This document shows positions 1-9,890 of a DNA stretch of 64,000 nucleotides, piece after piece (the stretch's first letter is position 1; the number at the start of each line of letters is the position of its first letter). This DNA comes from Coleophora flavipennella. Lineage: Eukaryota; Arthropoda; Insecta; Lepidoptera; Coleophoridae. The notes beneath the pieces are model-generated. The model ran no database searches, was not told where the DNA came from, and saw only the letters and a list, made by a program, of their open reading frames with translations. A program made the position numbers and the translations under genes. The stretch lies in assembly GCA_947284805.1 (NCBI GenBank), contig OX369279.1:151501-215500 (forward strand). The letters run 5' to 3'.

Positions 1-1
1 A

Positions 2-280
2 ATATTTGGCAAAATTAAACACGGGGTGAGTCTAAATGAGTCGAAACTCAATGACATTGTAAATCTGATAAGCCACAATGTTGATAATTTGCATTATTCA
101 GAATTAAATTACTTTAACAACGGCATTCTTAACAGGCTCGGAACATGTCAAGCGCTAATTTTCGATATGATTGTGTTAGAATATAAGCATAAACAATCTC
201 TAAAATGTTATCAAAATTTTGAGGACAATGAACCACGAAATGTTTGCACACAGACAGAAAGCTGTTTTTTTCGTGACTAA
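2..280 (+). CDS. C-terminal end of a retrotransposon ORF1 (partial)
   Basis: This frame is open from the first bases of the window to a TAA at 278-280 and overlaps the downstream ORF2 by about 50 bases in another frame. That arrangement fits the end of ORF1 of a LINE-type element, whose product usually binds the element RNA. The visible 90 or so residues show no zinc knuckle or other recognisable motif, so the identification rests only on position. It could instead be an accidental open frame in the 5' region of ORF2. Confidence 0.4.
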   Translation: MFGKIKHGVSLNESKLNDIVNLISHNVDNLHYSELNYFNNGILNRLGTCQALIFDMIVLEYKHKQSLKCYQNFEDNEPRNVCTQTESCFFRD

Positions 281-3221
281 CAACTTTGGTACATGTAATG
301 CAGACCAAACTGTTTGTAATAATCCAATTGAGTTTAACCACGCATCTCAACTTTTCGTGTTACATCACAACATATGTGGATTTTTAAATAGGAAAAAAGA
401 TTTTATTTTAGCATTTGACCAGTTAGAAAGAAGTACTGAATCTGCTTTGGATGCTTTATGTATAACTGAACATTTTGTAGAAAAGAGTAATGAGAAAAAT
501 CTGTTTATAGATGGGTATGTATTAGCCGACTCGTTTTGTAGGAAAAATAGCAAAAGAGGGGGAAGTTGTATATTTTTAAAAAAAGGCATAGAATTTAAGC
601 AATTAAATCTTGAGGATTTTCGTGAAATAAATGCATTTGAATGCTGCGGGGTTCTATTAGATAAAGAAAAGGTAATTATAGTATGTGTCTATCGCGTTCC
701 AAAAGGAATTAACTTAGATTTATTTTTTGAAAAACTGGATGCCTTGTTGTCTCACTTTCTCAAAGGTCAAAAGCGTAAAATAATCATATGCGGGGACTTT
801 AATATTGACCTTTTACCTGAAGCTAAAAATAAAGTTTATGCTAATACTTTTCTCAGATTACTATACTCTTATAATTTTTATCCACAAATAAGTGAGCCGA
901 CACGAATAACTCTTACTTCAAAAACATGTATTGACAATTTCTTATGCAATTTTAGCAACGTAAGTACTAAAGTCCACGAACTTGCAATAGGATCTGACCA
1001 TACTGCCCAAACTCTAACTTTCAAAATGCACCGAAAGCTTACTCTTCCATTTTGGTATGTTTACAAGAGAGATTTTTCAGAGAGTAACCGTATGAAATTT
1101 TTAGAATGTCTGAGCAAACTTACTTTTTCTGACGTATTTACACAGACTAATGTTAATCATGCGTATGACCAATTTATCGATTTATACAAGCTGTTTTATG
1201 ATTTATGTTTTCCTTTAAGACGAATCAAAATTAAAAAAGAAATAAAGCACAGGTGGATTACTCGGGGAATCAGAGTATCAAGTAAAATAAAAAGAAAACT
1301 ATATTTAGATTACAAACTAAAGGGAAGAGTTGATAAGAAAAAAAAATACGAAAGCTATAATTCATTGTTAAGGAAATGTGTTACAACGTCTTTAAGAAAC
1401 ATTAATCAAAAGTACTTAGAAAAGGCAGATAATAAGTGCAAAGCAGCATGGAATATAATTAAAAATTCTTCTGGCACTTGTTCTTTTCCTGAATTCATAA
1501 CAAAAATAGATAATAATGGAGAGTTAATCACAGAGCCTCAAAAGATTGCGTCTAGTTTTAACGACTATTTTATTGATTCTTTACCTCCAACGCCTGATAT
1601 CAACAATAAAGAAGTCTGCAGACATTTAGATAGTAATACATCGACAATGTTTATTGTTCCCATACATCAGGAAGAAATATTGAAAGCTATTAGAACCTTA
1701 AAAAATTCTGAATCTGTAGGTTATGATGAAGTATGTACTCGTATCATAAAAGAGACTGGTATCTTTATCTCAGAAGTTTTAACTTATATTATAAATTTAT
1801 CAGTAGAGCAGGGAATGTTTCCAAATAAGCTAAAATTATCAATAATTAAACCACTATTTAAGAAAGGCGACCGTGATAAACTAAACAATTACCGACCTGT
1901 TACATTAATATCAATATTTTCAAAAATTTTTGAACGTATCCTTTTTAATAGGCTTATTATTTTTTCAGACAAACACAACATAATTAACAATGAACAGAAT
2001 GGTTTTCGTAAAGGTAGGTCGACAAATTATGCAATCTATCAGTTGATGCGCAGTGTTTATGAATGTGTAGATAAAAAAATCAATGTATCCGCTATTTTTA
2101 CTGATATGTCGAAAGCCTTCGACTGTGTCAATCATGAGTTGCTTTTATCAAAACTGGAGAAATATGGAATTCGAGGAAATTCACTAAACTGGTTACGATC
2201 ATATTTAGAGGGACGGTACCAGTGTACAGAGATAAAAAACTTATGTAATAAAACTAACACAGTTGTATGCAAGAGGTCAGGTTTTAGGATAAATAACAAA
2301 GGCGTTCCACAAGGAAGTATACTAGGGCCGCTGCTTTTCTTGTTCTACATAAATGACCTTCCCAAACGTACTAAAGAACAGACAGTTTTGTATGCTGATG
2401 ACAGTACAGTTATCGTAAAATCTGTCTCTCAATTTGAACATGAAGATGATGTGAATGTCGCTTTGGTGAACATAATAGAGTGGATGAAAAATAATGGACT
2501 GCAGATAAACTTATCAAAAACTAACGTTATGCAATTTCATTCCTTTCATAAAACGCCTTTGGATATAACTGTAGCATATAATTCTAAAAAAATAGATGTA
2601 GTGAACGAATATAAATTCTTGGGTATAATTATTGACAGCCACTGCAGTTGGAAAGCACACATAAAAAATCTCTGTGATCGATTGTCACGTTTTGTGTATC
2701 CCTTAAGAAATATTGCCCGTACTACATCGGAGCAAGCAGGGTTAATGGCTTACTTTGGATATGTACAGTCAGCTTTGACTTACGGTCTCATATTTTGGGG
2801 TAACTCAACAGATTTTGTGGATGCTTTCAAAATACAAAAACGATGTGTTCGAGCTCTTTGTGGGCTATCTCAAAGAGATTCATGTAAACCACTCTTTGTT
2901 AAGTACAAAATATTGCCTCTGCCTTGCCTATATATTAAAGAAGTTGCTATGTTTGTAAAAAAACACATATTCCTGTATGAGTCAGTCAATATATACAATA
3001 GAAATTTAAGACATAATAATAGACTTTTACATCCGTGTAGTTATCGTACAACATTGTATCAAAAAAGTTTTTACTCAATGGCAGTGCAAGTATACAATAT
3101 GGTTCCGGAATGCATAAAGCAGTACGATGAGAATCGTTTCAAATCGGCTATCAGTGCTTGGCTAGCGACTAGACAATTTTACAGTGTACAAATTTTTTTG
3201 GATAATAAGGGAAAACTTTAG
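228..3221 (+). CDS. Retrotransposon ORF2: apurinic-like endonuclease plus reverse transcriptase
   Basis: A single frame of about 997 codons from the ATG at 228; the frame is open slightly further upstream but only from non-ATG codons. The N-terminal third is an exonuclease-endonuclease-phosphatase type endonuclease: ICGDFNIDL near residue 188 and GSDHT near 254 carry the usual Asp/Asn and Asp-His catalytic positions. The reverse transcriptase follows: NNYRPVTLIS near 553, FTDMSKAFDCV, GVPQGSILGPLLF near 691 and the catalytic YADD near 721, then a thumb region with KFLGIIID. The enzyme would nick target DNA and prime cDNA synthesis on the element RNA (target-primed reverse transcription). There is no stop or frameshift in the whole frame, unlike the other retroelements in this window, so this copy may be young. 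The length is normal for Jockey/CR1-group ORF2. Confidence 0.9.
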   Translation: MNHEMFAHRQKAVFFVTNNFGTCNADQTVCNNPIEFNHASQLFVLHHNICGFLNRKKDFILAFDQLERSTESALDALCITEHFVEKSNEKNLFIDGYVLADSFCRKNSKRGGSCIFLKKGIEFKQLNLEDFREINAFECCGVLLDKEKVIIVCVYRVPKGINLDLFFEKLDALLSHFLKGQKRKIIICGDFNIDLLPEAKNKVYANTFLRLLYSYNFYPQISEPTRITLTSKTCIDNFLCNFSNVSTKVHELAIGSDHTAQTLTFKMHRKLTLPFWYVYKRDFSESNRMKFLECLSKLTFSDVFTQTNVNHAYDQFIDLYKLFYDLCFPLRRIKIKKEIKHRWITRGIRVSSKIKRKLYLDYKLKGRVDKKKKYESYNSLLRKCVTTSLRNINQKYLEKADNKCKAAWNIIKNSSGTCSFPEFITKIDNNGELITEPQKIASSFNDYFIDSLPPTPDINNKEVCRHLDSNTSTMFIVPIHQEEILKAIRTLKNSESVGYDEVCTRIIKETGIFISEVLTYIINLSVEQGMFPNKLKLSIIKPLFKKGDRDKLNNYRPVTLISIFSKIFERILFNRLIIFSDKHNIINNEQNGFRKGRSTNYAIYQLMRSVYECVDKKINVSAIFTDMSKAFDCVNHELLLSKLEKYGIRGNSLNWLRSYLEGRYQCTEIKNLCNKTNTVVCKRSGFRINNKGVPQGSILGPLLFLFYINDLPKRTKEQTVLYADDSTVIVKSVSQFEHEDDVNVALVNIIEWMKNNGLQINLSKTNVMQFHSFHKTPLDITVAYNSKKIDVVNEYKFLGIIIDSHCSWKAHIKNLCDRLSRFVYPLRNIARTTSEQAGLMAYFGYVQSALTYGLIFWGNSTDFVDAFKIQKRCVRALCGLSQRDSCKPLFVKYKILPLPCLYIKEVAMFVKKHIFLYESVNIYNRNLRHNNRLLHPCSYRTTLYQKSFYSMAVQVYNMVPECIKQYDENRFKSAISAWLATRQFYSVQIFLDNKGKL

Positions 3222-3250
3222 CATTTACTTCAGCATAACAATATGAAATA

Positions 3251-3389
3251 AATTAATTATATTTTTACTACTTGACTGAAGATTCATGTGTAATATTATG
3301 AGAGTTTTGACATTTAATTAATTAATTATATTTTTACCACTTGACTGAAGATTAATTGTGTAATATGTATTATGAGAGTTTTGACATTT
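3251..3389 (+). repeat. Duplicated segment in the retrotransposon 3' UTR
   Basis: Two direct copies of a 69-74 base segment containing ACTTGACTGAAGATT and GAGTTTTGACATTT (first about 3251-3315, second about 3318-3389). They differ by a few substitutions and a short indel (the second copy has an extra TATGT-like stretch). It is a local tandem duplication within the 3' UTR, upstream of the TTTGAG tail. Confidence 0.8.
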
Positions 3390-3522
3390 CGTTCATTGAC
3401 TTCTAATTAATTTAGTTATTTAAGAAAATGACATTGTACACCTCTTAAGGTAAGCCATGGCAGAAGTTTTTTTAATTATATGTAAGACCTTTTTACATAC
3501 CTATGGTTATGCAATAAATGAA

Positions 3523-3552
3523 TTTGAGTTTGAGTTTGAGTTTGAGTTTGAG
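3523..3552 (+). repeat. (TTTGAG)5 terminal tail of the retrotransposon
   Basis: Five exact copies of TTTGAG directly after the 3' UTR. Tails made of short tandem repeats are typical 3' ends of some LINE clades and mark the downstream boundary of the insertion. Confidence 0.8.
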
Positions 3553-3774
3553 GGAGCTAAAATGTATAATATCAGTAGCCGTGACCGAGATCAGCGAGGA
3601 AATCAGTCAATGGTCAGGTGGCAGCTGCGCACGGCGCGTTCCTGCATTTCTGCGTTTCTATTGATCTATATCACACTTGTTTTGAAGTTGGCGCGAATCT
3701 AAAGTATTTTTGTTCGTTTTCTGAGCTTGGGCCTTGCAAACCTATGGCCTTTCTTACCCAACAGTACCTTATTA

Positions 3775-4012
3775 TGGTTTATTTTATGTGTGGATCACCA
3801 GAAAAATTTCAAATTAAACCATTTTGAAGTCTGTAATGTAGCTAATTTAAAAGAAAACATATTTTTATAAACAGCTACAAAAAAAAGTTGAAAATAAAAA
3901 TGGCTGCCATTTAGAGGGGATAAAGATACGAGCCCCTAACGAGGATGAAATGAAATTTTGTGTATCACATGCCCCTAAAATATAGGTAACCCTATCCGAT
4001 ACACACTGTATA
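3775..4012 (+). repeat. Dispersed repeat family A, copy 1
   Basis: About 240 bases related to two other places in the window: the reverse complement of 20,398-20,660, and a shorter direct match at 21,225-21,410. Shared landmarks are GGATCACCAGA, CCATTTTGAAG, AAATAAAAATGGC and GTAACCCTATCCGA. No coding potential. Family identity unknown. Confidence 0.7.
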
Positions 4013-4117
4013 TTAATAACACCAACAAAGGGGTATACAATGAAATCATGAAAAAAATATTTTAAGGTGTAACCCCTACATGTAATTCTCCCCTCGGTGA
4101 TTTTTTTTTAGGTGACA

Positions 4118-4219
4118 TACCCATACCCAATCGTGTGGTATATTGTTGGATAGGTCTTCCAAAACTAATACCCATACCCAATCGTGTGGTATATTGTTGG
4201 ATAGGTCTTCCAAAACTAC
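4118..4219. repeat. 51-bp tandem duplication
   Basis: Two nearly identical 51-base units, each containing CCCATACCCAATCGTGTGG and GGATAGGTCTTCC. No gene context. Confidence 0.85.
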
Positions 4220-4472
4220 TGAGGGTTGCTAAAACCATTTCTCCATTGAAAGATTCGATTTGCGAAATATTTAGCTTTAAAGTGCTAATTTTTGTAAGAG
4301 TCAAGTGTCCCCCCCCCCACCCTACTAGCTGAACTATTATTTCAGGAAACAAATACACAGACTTATGGTGTGCAGTTGGATTCATAAACAGTTCAGAGAT
4401 TTCAAGTTCTAGTTTCTAGTTCTATGAACAACTGCAAAAACTGCTTGGTACTTTGTACATTTAATTTCTGAA

Positions 4473-4722
4473 AAGACTACGGAACCCTAGTTTGCGCGAA
4501 TTAGACTCGCACTTGGCCGTTTATTCTTGGAACAATGGAACGTACAGTAATACAGTAATAGTAACATACCGAGTTTCATCAAATCATTACAGCCATTTTT
4601 GAGTAAAAAAATAAGTGATTTTTTGGTACGGTGAAAACCCTTAAAAATCAAGATAGGAGAAATTAAAAAAAATAACCGGACAAGTGCGAGTCAGACTCGC
4701 CCAATGAGGGTTCCGTACAAAA
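4473..4722. repeat. Inverted-repeat element of the GGAACCCT / GGGTTCCG type
   Basis: The left arm (about 4480-4519, starting CGGAACCCT and ending CTTGGCCG) is complementary, with a few mismatches, to the right arm (about 4676-4715, starting CCGGACAAGTGCGAG and ending GGGTTCCG). About 155 bases separate the arms. Sequences with these ends are among the commonest dispersed repeats in Lepidoptera; whether this is one foldback element or two insertions in opposite orientation cannot be told here. Confidence 0.6.
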
Positions 4723-5040
4723 TTATAGGTTCGTATAACAATTAGTTCAAGAATCAAGTCTCATAGTTTTTTCCGAGCTTTGCTCGAAATTCAGTTTTCA
4801 AAACCTATAACGACTTATTATACGAACAGTAAAGCTCATACCTACATTAGTAAAGTAACCCAATCAAACTTGTTTTTACTCAAATATCAATTTAATCCAG
4901 ATTGGATTTAAAGAGATTTTTTACATTTTATTTTGATTTTAAAGGCTTTAACTCTGAAAAGTAGGTAGGTTCAATCAACCGTTTTTAAATATTTACGCTG
5001 CTAGTGTATTATGTACGTTTTTAAATTGTTTAATCAAAAA

Positions 5041-5125
5041 TTGGTAAACCCTTGACATCATCTCACCTGATGGTAAGTGTAGATGATGCCGAAGATGGAA
5101 GCGGGTTTACCAAGATTCCCCAACG
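5041..5125 (-). repeat. Short retrotransposon 3'-tail fragment (CACCTGATGGTAAGTG motif)
   Basis: Contains CATCTCACCTGATGGTAAGTG-like sequence, which in this window is also found at the 3' end of the Jockey/CR1-group element at 34,145-34,165 and in a 70-bp insertion at 17,597-17,666. I infer a strongly 5'-truncated insertion of the same broad family, in minus orientation. Confidence 0.5.
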
Positions 5126-5198
5126 CAATGAGGAACTGACAATCTTATCTACAAGTCAGAACACATGAGGCGTACCTGGAAATCTCCAGATGTGAAAC

Positions 5199-5719
5199 TA
5201 ATGGTCGTTCCTAATGCGCCACGGAGGCAGTTAAAGTAATGGTCGTTCCTAATGCGCCACGGAGGCGGTTAAACTAATGGTCGTTCCTAATGCGCCACGG
5301 AGGCGATTAAACTAATGGTCGTTCCTAATGCGCCACGGAGGCGGTTAAACTAATGGTCGTTCCTAATGCGCCACGGAGGCGGTTAAACTAATGGTCGTTC
5401 CTAATGCGCCACGGAGGCGATTAAACTAATGGTCGTTCCTAATGCGCCACGGAGGCGGTTAAACTAATGGTCATTCCTAATGCGCCACGGAGGCGGTTAA
5501 ACTAATGGTCGTTCCTAATGCGCCACGGAGGCGGTTAAACTAATGGTCGTTCCTAATGCGCCACGGAGGCGGTTAAACTAATGGTCGTTCCTAATGCGCC
5601 ACGGAGGCGGTTAAACTAATGCGCCACGGAGGCGGTTAAACTAATGGTCGTTCCTAATGCGCCACGGAGGTGGTTAAACTAATGGTCGTTCATATTGCGC
5701 CACGGAGGCGGTTAAAACC
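5199..5719. repeat. 38-bp tandem repeat array, 13 full units plus one partial
   Basis: Unit of 38 bases containing ATGGTCGTTCC, TAATGCGCCACGG and AGGCGGTTAAAC. Unit starts fall at 5201 and then every 38 bases to 5581; one unit is shortened to 25 bases (5619-5643), and two more start at 5644 and 5682. Units differ by single substitutions. Each unit repeats an internal TAATG(G/C) word, and the short unit lost exactly the stretch between two such words, as expected for slippage or unequal exchange. Confidence 0.95.
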
Positions 5720-5744
5720 TACATATATGCACTAATTTATAATT

Positions 5745-5940
5745 TACTAGCTTGTACCCGCGTGGACAACGTTTCTATGACTGTCTTCGAGGGTGCGCAG
5801 TGCGCGAGCGTGTAATAAAGTAGCCTGTATGTTAATCCAGAACCTAATCTGTCTACCTACTAAATTTCATCCAGATTCGTCCAGCGGTTCAGGCGTGAAG
5901 TAATAGACATCCATACATACAAACTTTCACATGGCAACCG
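5745..5940 (+). repeat. Common lepidopteran dispersed repeat (CTTGTACCCGCGTGG ... ACTTTCACAT)
   Basis: Begins CTAGCTTGTACCCGCGTGG and carries AAATTTCATCCAGATTCGTC, then CAGCGGTTCAGGCGTGAAG, and ends near ACATACAAACTTTCACAT. This order is recognisable as a very common insect interspersed repeat, probably SINE-like or derived from an RTE 3' end. The class is inferred, not shown. Confidence 0.55.
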
Positions 5941-7153
5941 CCGGCTATCCCTTGGATAGCTCGGCTAATTATGCCACACGGTAAGAAAGAGAGAGGGAGA
6001 GTTAGATGCTTAACACACAAAGTAATTGAATCTAGGGCTGTATTAACGTTTATTGTCTGCTTTCTACGTGATCTGAATGTGACCTATGTTTGTTGAATAT
6101 CCTATTAAAATATAATATTATGCATTACACTACTAGATACAAAGCGCTTAGGTAGGTAGGTACCTATTTAGGATTGTGTTTATATGGTACAATACAAAGT
6201 TTTAAAAAGCACTAAGCAGGTAAGCGTAACGGGTGCAAACTGTTAGCTACTACATAAACCCACATTATTAGGTACTTACCTATACAAATAAAAAAGGGAA
6301 AAGATTTGTTTCCATGCTTCGTCATAACTCGATAACTCGATAATCATAAAAATAATTAAAAATGTGTTTCAGCTTATGCCAATGACACCCTTTCATACGA
6401 TACCCCACAAGATACGGTTAACTCAATTCGAAATTGGACCGCCGCCGCGCCGTTCCTTGCATATTTGATAATAAGTAATATTATGTACTTTAAATAAAGA
6501 CTATATTTTTGTGATTTAATTACAAATGTATAGTTTTCAGATTTTTCCCTATACTTGTAGTCTAAGTCGGTATTACTTGCCAAATTTCATAGTTCTAGGT
6601 CAAAAGAAAATTCCTTTTTTAAACTTTGATTCCTATGAGAGTGAGTGTCGAAATATACGTTTTTTGTGGCATACGAGCGGCCGTATCTTTTTTTTACGTT
6701 ATTTTAGAAGTTAGATTTTTTTACAACTTCAAGGGCCTGTAGACCAAAGTACTTATATGGTTTTAATTTACCTCCACGCATTCCCGAGATAAAGGGTCTT
6801 GACAGACAGACGGACGGGCGGACGGACAGACTGACAAATTGAGGTACAGAACCCTAAAAATACCTAGCGATATAAAAATTACATTGCCCTAACCCAAATA
6901 CGTCCAACAGTTTGGGAACTAGATCACCATAAGGACGTACAGACACACCAGACTCACTCAGTGTAACGATCCCCTTCAAAATCTCAATTTAGATTTTTTG
7001 CCTACACAATACATTTTTCACTCCTTCGTCGCTGGAAAGTAAAAATATTAATACATTGTTTTGGATTTGGAATAATCTGGATTGCCTTGCCTTGCGAATA
7101 GAATGAATTTGCGTGAACGAACCTTCTGGTGCGTGACATAGGTGGTGGAGGGA
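5941..7153. other. Non-coding AT-rich region
   Basis: I see no gene. From about 6760 to 6870 there is the GACAGACAGACGGACGG stretch followed by AGAACCCT, the usual end of the GGAACCCT-type dispersed repeat. A few TAGGTAGG microsatellite-like runs occur near 6150-6170. If the kinase gene at 7281-8119 has more exons they would lie here or beyond the window; none is convincing. Confidence 0.5.
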
Positions 7154-7280
7154 CTACGAGCGCAGCGCCGACAGCAAAGTAAGGGAATCTGTAACAGAAG
7201 GCAACATCTGTTCATAATAAATAACATAATTAAAGTAGAGAGGCAGAAGGCAGCCAGTCTCGCAGGCGCAGTATACAGAC

Positions 7281-8119
7281 CGGAGTGCTTGTGGCGCGGT
7301 GGGTCGGTCGCGCGGCGCGTAGCTCAGCAGCGCCTGCAGCAGCGCCAGCGCGGGGGGCGAGGCGGCCGGCACGACGCGCGCCAGCGGCACGCCCGCCGCC
7401 ACGGGGAACCGGAACCTCAGCGCGTCCGCCAGCGCGTAGCCCTCGGGCCACGCGTCGCGGTCTGGCGTGCCCAGGATCGCGCAGATCTTGTGCAGCTGGT
7501 CGATTTCCGAGTTCCCGGGGAAGAGTGGCCGGCACGTATACAGCTCGGCTGCGATGCAGCCCAGCGCCCACAGGTCGATGGGCGCACCGTAGCGCGTGTC
7601 GTGTAGCAGCACCTCGGGCGCGCGATACCAGCGCGTCGACACGTAGTCCGTGTAGGGCGGCCGCGACCGCACCTCGCGCGCTAACCCCAGGTCCGCGATC
7701 TTCACCAGCTCGGGCCCGTTGCACAGCAGGTTCTCGGGCTTGAGGTCGCGGTGGAAGAAGCCGTGGCGGTGCATGTGTGCGAGACCCTGCAGCACCTGGT
7801 ACAGGATGTTGCGCAGCACGGGCTCGGCGAATGCCCGCTCGGCGTCACGAACCAGCTGGTAGAGATTACCCCGCATGTATTCGAACACGAAGTAAAGCGT
7901 GTCGTTTTCTCTGATCACCTCGCGTAACTTTACAATGTTGGCATGATTTAGTTTCTTGAGAGATTTAACCTCGCGGAGGCTCATGGCTTCGTCCCACGAG
8001 TAGTACTTGCGCTTCATGCGCTTGATGGCGACCTTCTCGCCGGAGTCGCGGCGCTGCGCCATCACGACGGAGCCGTAGGTGCCGTCGCCCAGCTGCTGCA
8101 GCACCACGTAGCGATTCAT
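7281..8119 (-). CDS. MAK/CILK1 (RCK-family) serine/threonine kinase, exon with whole catalytic domain
   Basis: A GC-rich minus-strand exon starting at the ATG complementary to 8117-8119. It encodes about 280 residues with every kinase landmark: glycine loop GDGTYGSV (11-18), VAIK lysine (about 33), REVKSLKKLNHANIVKL with the alpha-C glutamate, HRDLKPEN catalytic loop, ADLGLARE (DLG in place of the commoner DFG), activation-loop TDY, WYRAPEV, and DRPTAPQALR closing the domain. MNRY at the start, NLYQL and PPYTDYVSTRWYRAPE are hallmarks of the MAK/ICK(CILK1)/MOK group, which regulates cilium and flagellum length and intraflagellar transport. After the conserved LR the frame runs on to 7154 with unrelated residues, so I place a splice donor at about 7280 (CCG|GTCTGT), although TCT|GTATAC six bases on is possible. 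The long C-terminal tail of the family is not seen in the window. A retrocopy cannot be excluded, since the whole domain is one exon. Confidence 0.85.
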
Positions 8120-9088
8120 CGCTCACTTCCCGCTCCACGCTGCCCACTGGCTGGCCGCACTCGACTCGCACACTCTTTTTGCCACCTCCCATTAACACAT
8201 AGCTTAGGTACCTTCTAAGCCGTAGTAAAGGTAGCTAGGTACTTAAATTTAATTTTTAATCGTTTGTCTGTACAATTTATCAAATTAGTATCCATTCTAT
8301 AAAACAAATACGTATTATTTAGATAAGTTATGTATAATGTATATCGCACAAGCACAAAGAGACTGGTTTATGTCTTACTTTGTAATAGTAACTGCATTCA
8401 TTAGGTACATCACCTGCAATTTTACTATTTTTTATTTGTCCGCAACTTCCATATTTTGTTAGCCCTCGATAGTTACCATGGCAACAAAACCTTACAACTG
8501 CCAATCTCCTTCTGTGTCCGAGCAAAATAGCTTGGTGACATCTTGTTGGATGGTGTGACTGAAACGGCGACTAAATTATGTCGAAATATTATTTAAATAT
8601 AAAATAAATAAAGTATACAAGATTAAATATGAGGGGGCACGGCGGCACTGCCCCCCGCCCCCCGCCCCCCGCAAGTCGAGCAGACAAGCACGGCCTCACT
8701 CACACCCTTTTTTATCACGCTTTTATTAGCTTTACCCGTATGTATGTATTTAAAATTTGTATGTTTGTAACCGACTCGTTTTTTTTGGAACCAATTCAAT
8801 GCATTTTCGAGCTCTGGAATATCTTATAAGGTTTAAAAAAGTGCCTGAATTCATTATACAGGTTGTCCCTAAAATGAAGGATAATCCTGTAACTGCGGAA
8901 AGGTAATACAATAGCCTATTACATGCTAAAATCTCTCACCATTAAATAAAAGTCTCACCATTTTCCAGATATTAATATTTGTTTTTTTCTAAATTTGTAT
9001 GAAAAACGCATTTGTTTAAAATATGCTTTGTGGTTTTCCAGAAAAAAGTTATAATACAGTTGTAGTTCCCAACAGGGTAAAAACTTTC
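8120..9088. other. Upstream region of the kinase, non-coding
   Basis: Presumed 5' flank of the minus-strand kinase. No clear TATA box or promoter can be singled out. A short C-rich run (three CCCCCCG-like units) lies near 8650-8672. At about 8862 ACAGGTTGTCCCTAAAATG resembles the end of the TACAGGGTG-type MITEs seen elsewhere in the window. Confidence 0.4.
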
Positions 9089-9097
9089 TTATTTTAT

Positions 9098-9881
9098 GGG
9101 TATGATTTTATCGATTATCAATTAAATAGATTCGATCACTAAATAAAAAAAATGAAATTCCCTAAATAGTATAGTTTGTACTCAAAATAGTAGATCTGTC
9201 ACCAAAGTAAAGTCATCAAACAACAAAGATTTATCACCAGAAAAGTCTTTTAACGATTGTCAATTAAATAGCTTCGATCACTAAATAAAAAAATTGAAAT
9301 TTCATAAATAATATAGTTTGTACTCAAAATAGTAGATCTGTCACCAAATAAATGCCTAAAATTACTAACAAAGGTGACCTACAGATACTCCCACATCCTC
9401 TTCGGATCCCGAAAGTTTGTTGATGTTCGAAACGGGCGGCGGGGGCTACGCCCCCGTTAGGGGTCATCTTCCGATGATTTCTTCTGCTGCGAAGTAATTT
9501 TGTACCCAGGGTGGGGAGCGAGGCTCTTTGACTGTTAAATCAATCAAACCTGACCGAACCTAACATCGCTCGCTTCGCTCGCTCATTTATTTATTGTTTT
9601 TGACCGATTACCCCCTAGTTTTCGATTTGTTACCATGCAATAGCTTTACCGCGGCAGTCCCCGAGTGCCACACGTATTTTTAATGACAGATCTATCAATT
9701 TGGTGACAGATCTATCAATTTGAGAACGAAAATATTGAATAGAGATGAATCTATTTAACTGGGGACGAAAAATATAATTTGATGACAGATCTATCAATTT
9801 GGTGACAGATCTATCAATTTGAGAACGAAAATATTGAATAGAGATGAATCTATTTAACTGGGGACGAAAAATATAATTCCC
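9098..9881. mobile_element. 784-bp non-autonomous DNA element with 9-bp target duplication, copy 1
   Basis: Flanked by perfect 9-bp direct repeats TTATTTTAT (9089-9097 and 9882-9890). It begins GGGTATGATTTTATCG and ends AAAATATAATTCCC. The ends form long imperfect inverted repeats: both, read inward, carry TTAAATAGATTC and later TAGATCTGTCACCAAA. A GC-rich hairpin (GGGGGCTACGCCCCC) lies near 9446. No transposase is encoded. The 3' terminal segment is tandemly duplicated here (GACAGATCTATCAATTTG through GGGGACGAAAAATATAATT occurs twice), which makes this copy longer than the one at 32,877-33,573. A 9-bp duplication fits Mutator-like elements best; the superfamily is an inference. Confidence 0.85.
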
Positions 9882-9890
9882 TTATTTTAT

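Larger units (their letters stand above)
1..3552 (+). mobile_element. Non-LTR retrotransposon, 3' part (end of ORF1, ORF2, 3' UTR, TTTGAG tail)
   Basis: The window opens inside a non-LTR (LINE-type) retrotransposon. Visible in order: the end of one reading frame (stop at 278-280), an overlapping long frame with endonuclease and reverse transcriptase, a roughly 300-base AT-rich 3' UTR and a tail of five TTTGAG units (3523-3552). A short simple repeat in place of poly(A) fits several Jockey/CR1/I-group clades, but I cannot assign the clade from motifs alone. The 5' end lies outside the window, so neither the full element nor its target duplication can be seen. Confidence 0.85.

Noticed and set aside
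3457..3702. Frame with a Phe-Glu repeat
   Set aside because: It is a read-through of the TTTGAG tail of the retrotransposon.
7142..7743. Plus-strand and alternative minus-strand frames over the kinase exon
   Set aside because: Arg/Ala/Pro-rich shadows of a GC-rich coding exon; only the minus-strand frame with kinase motifs is real.
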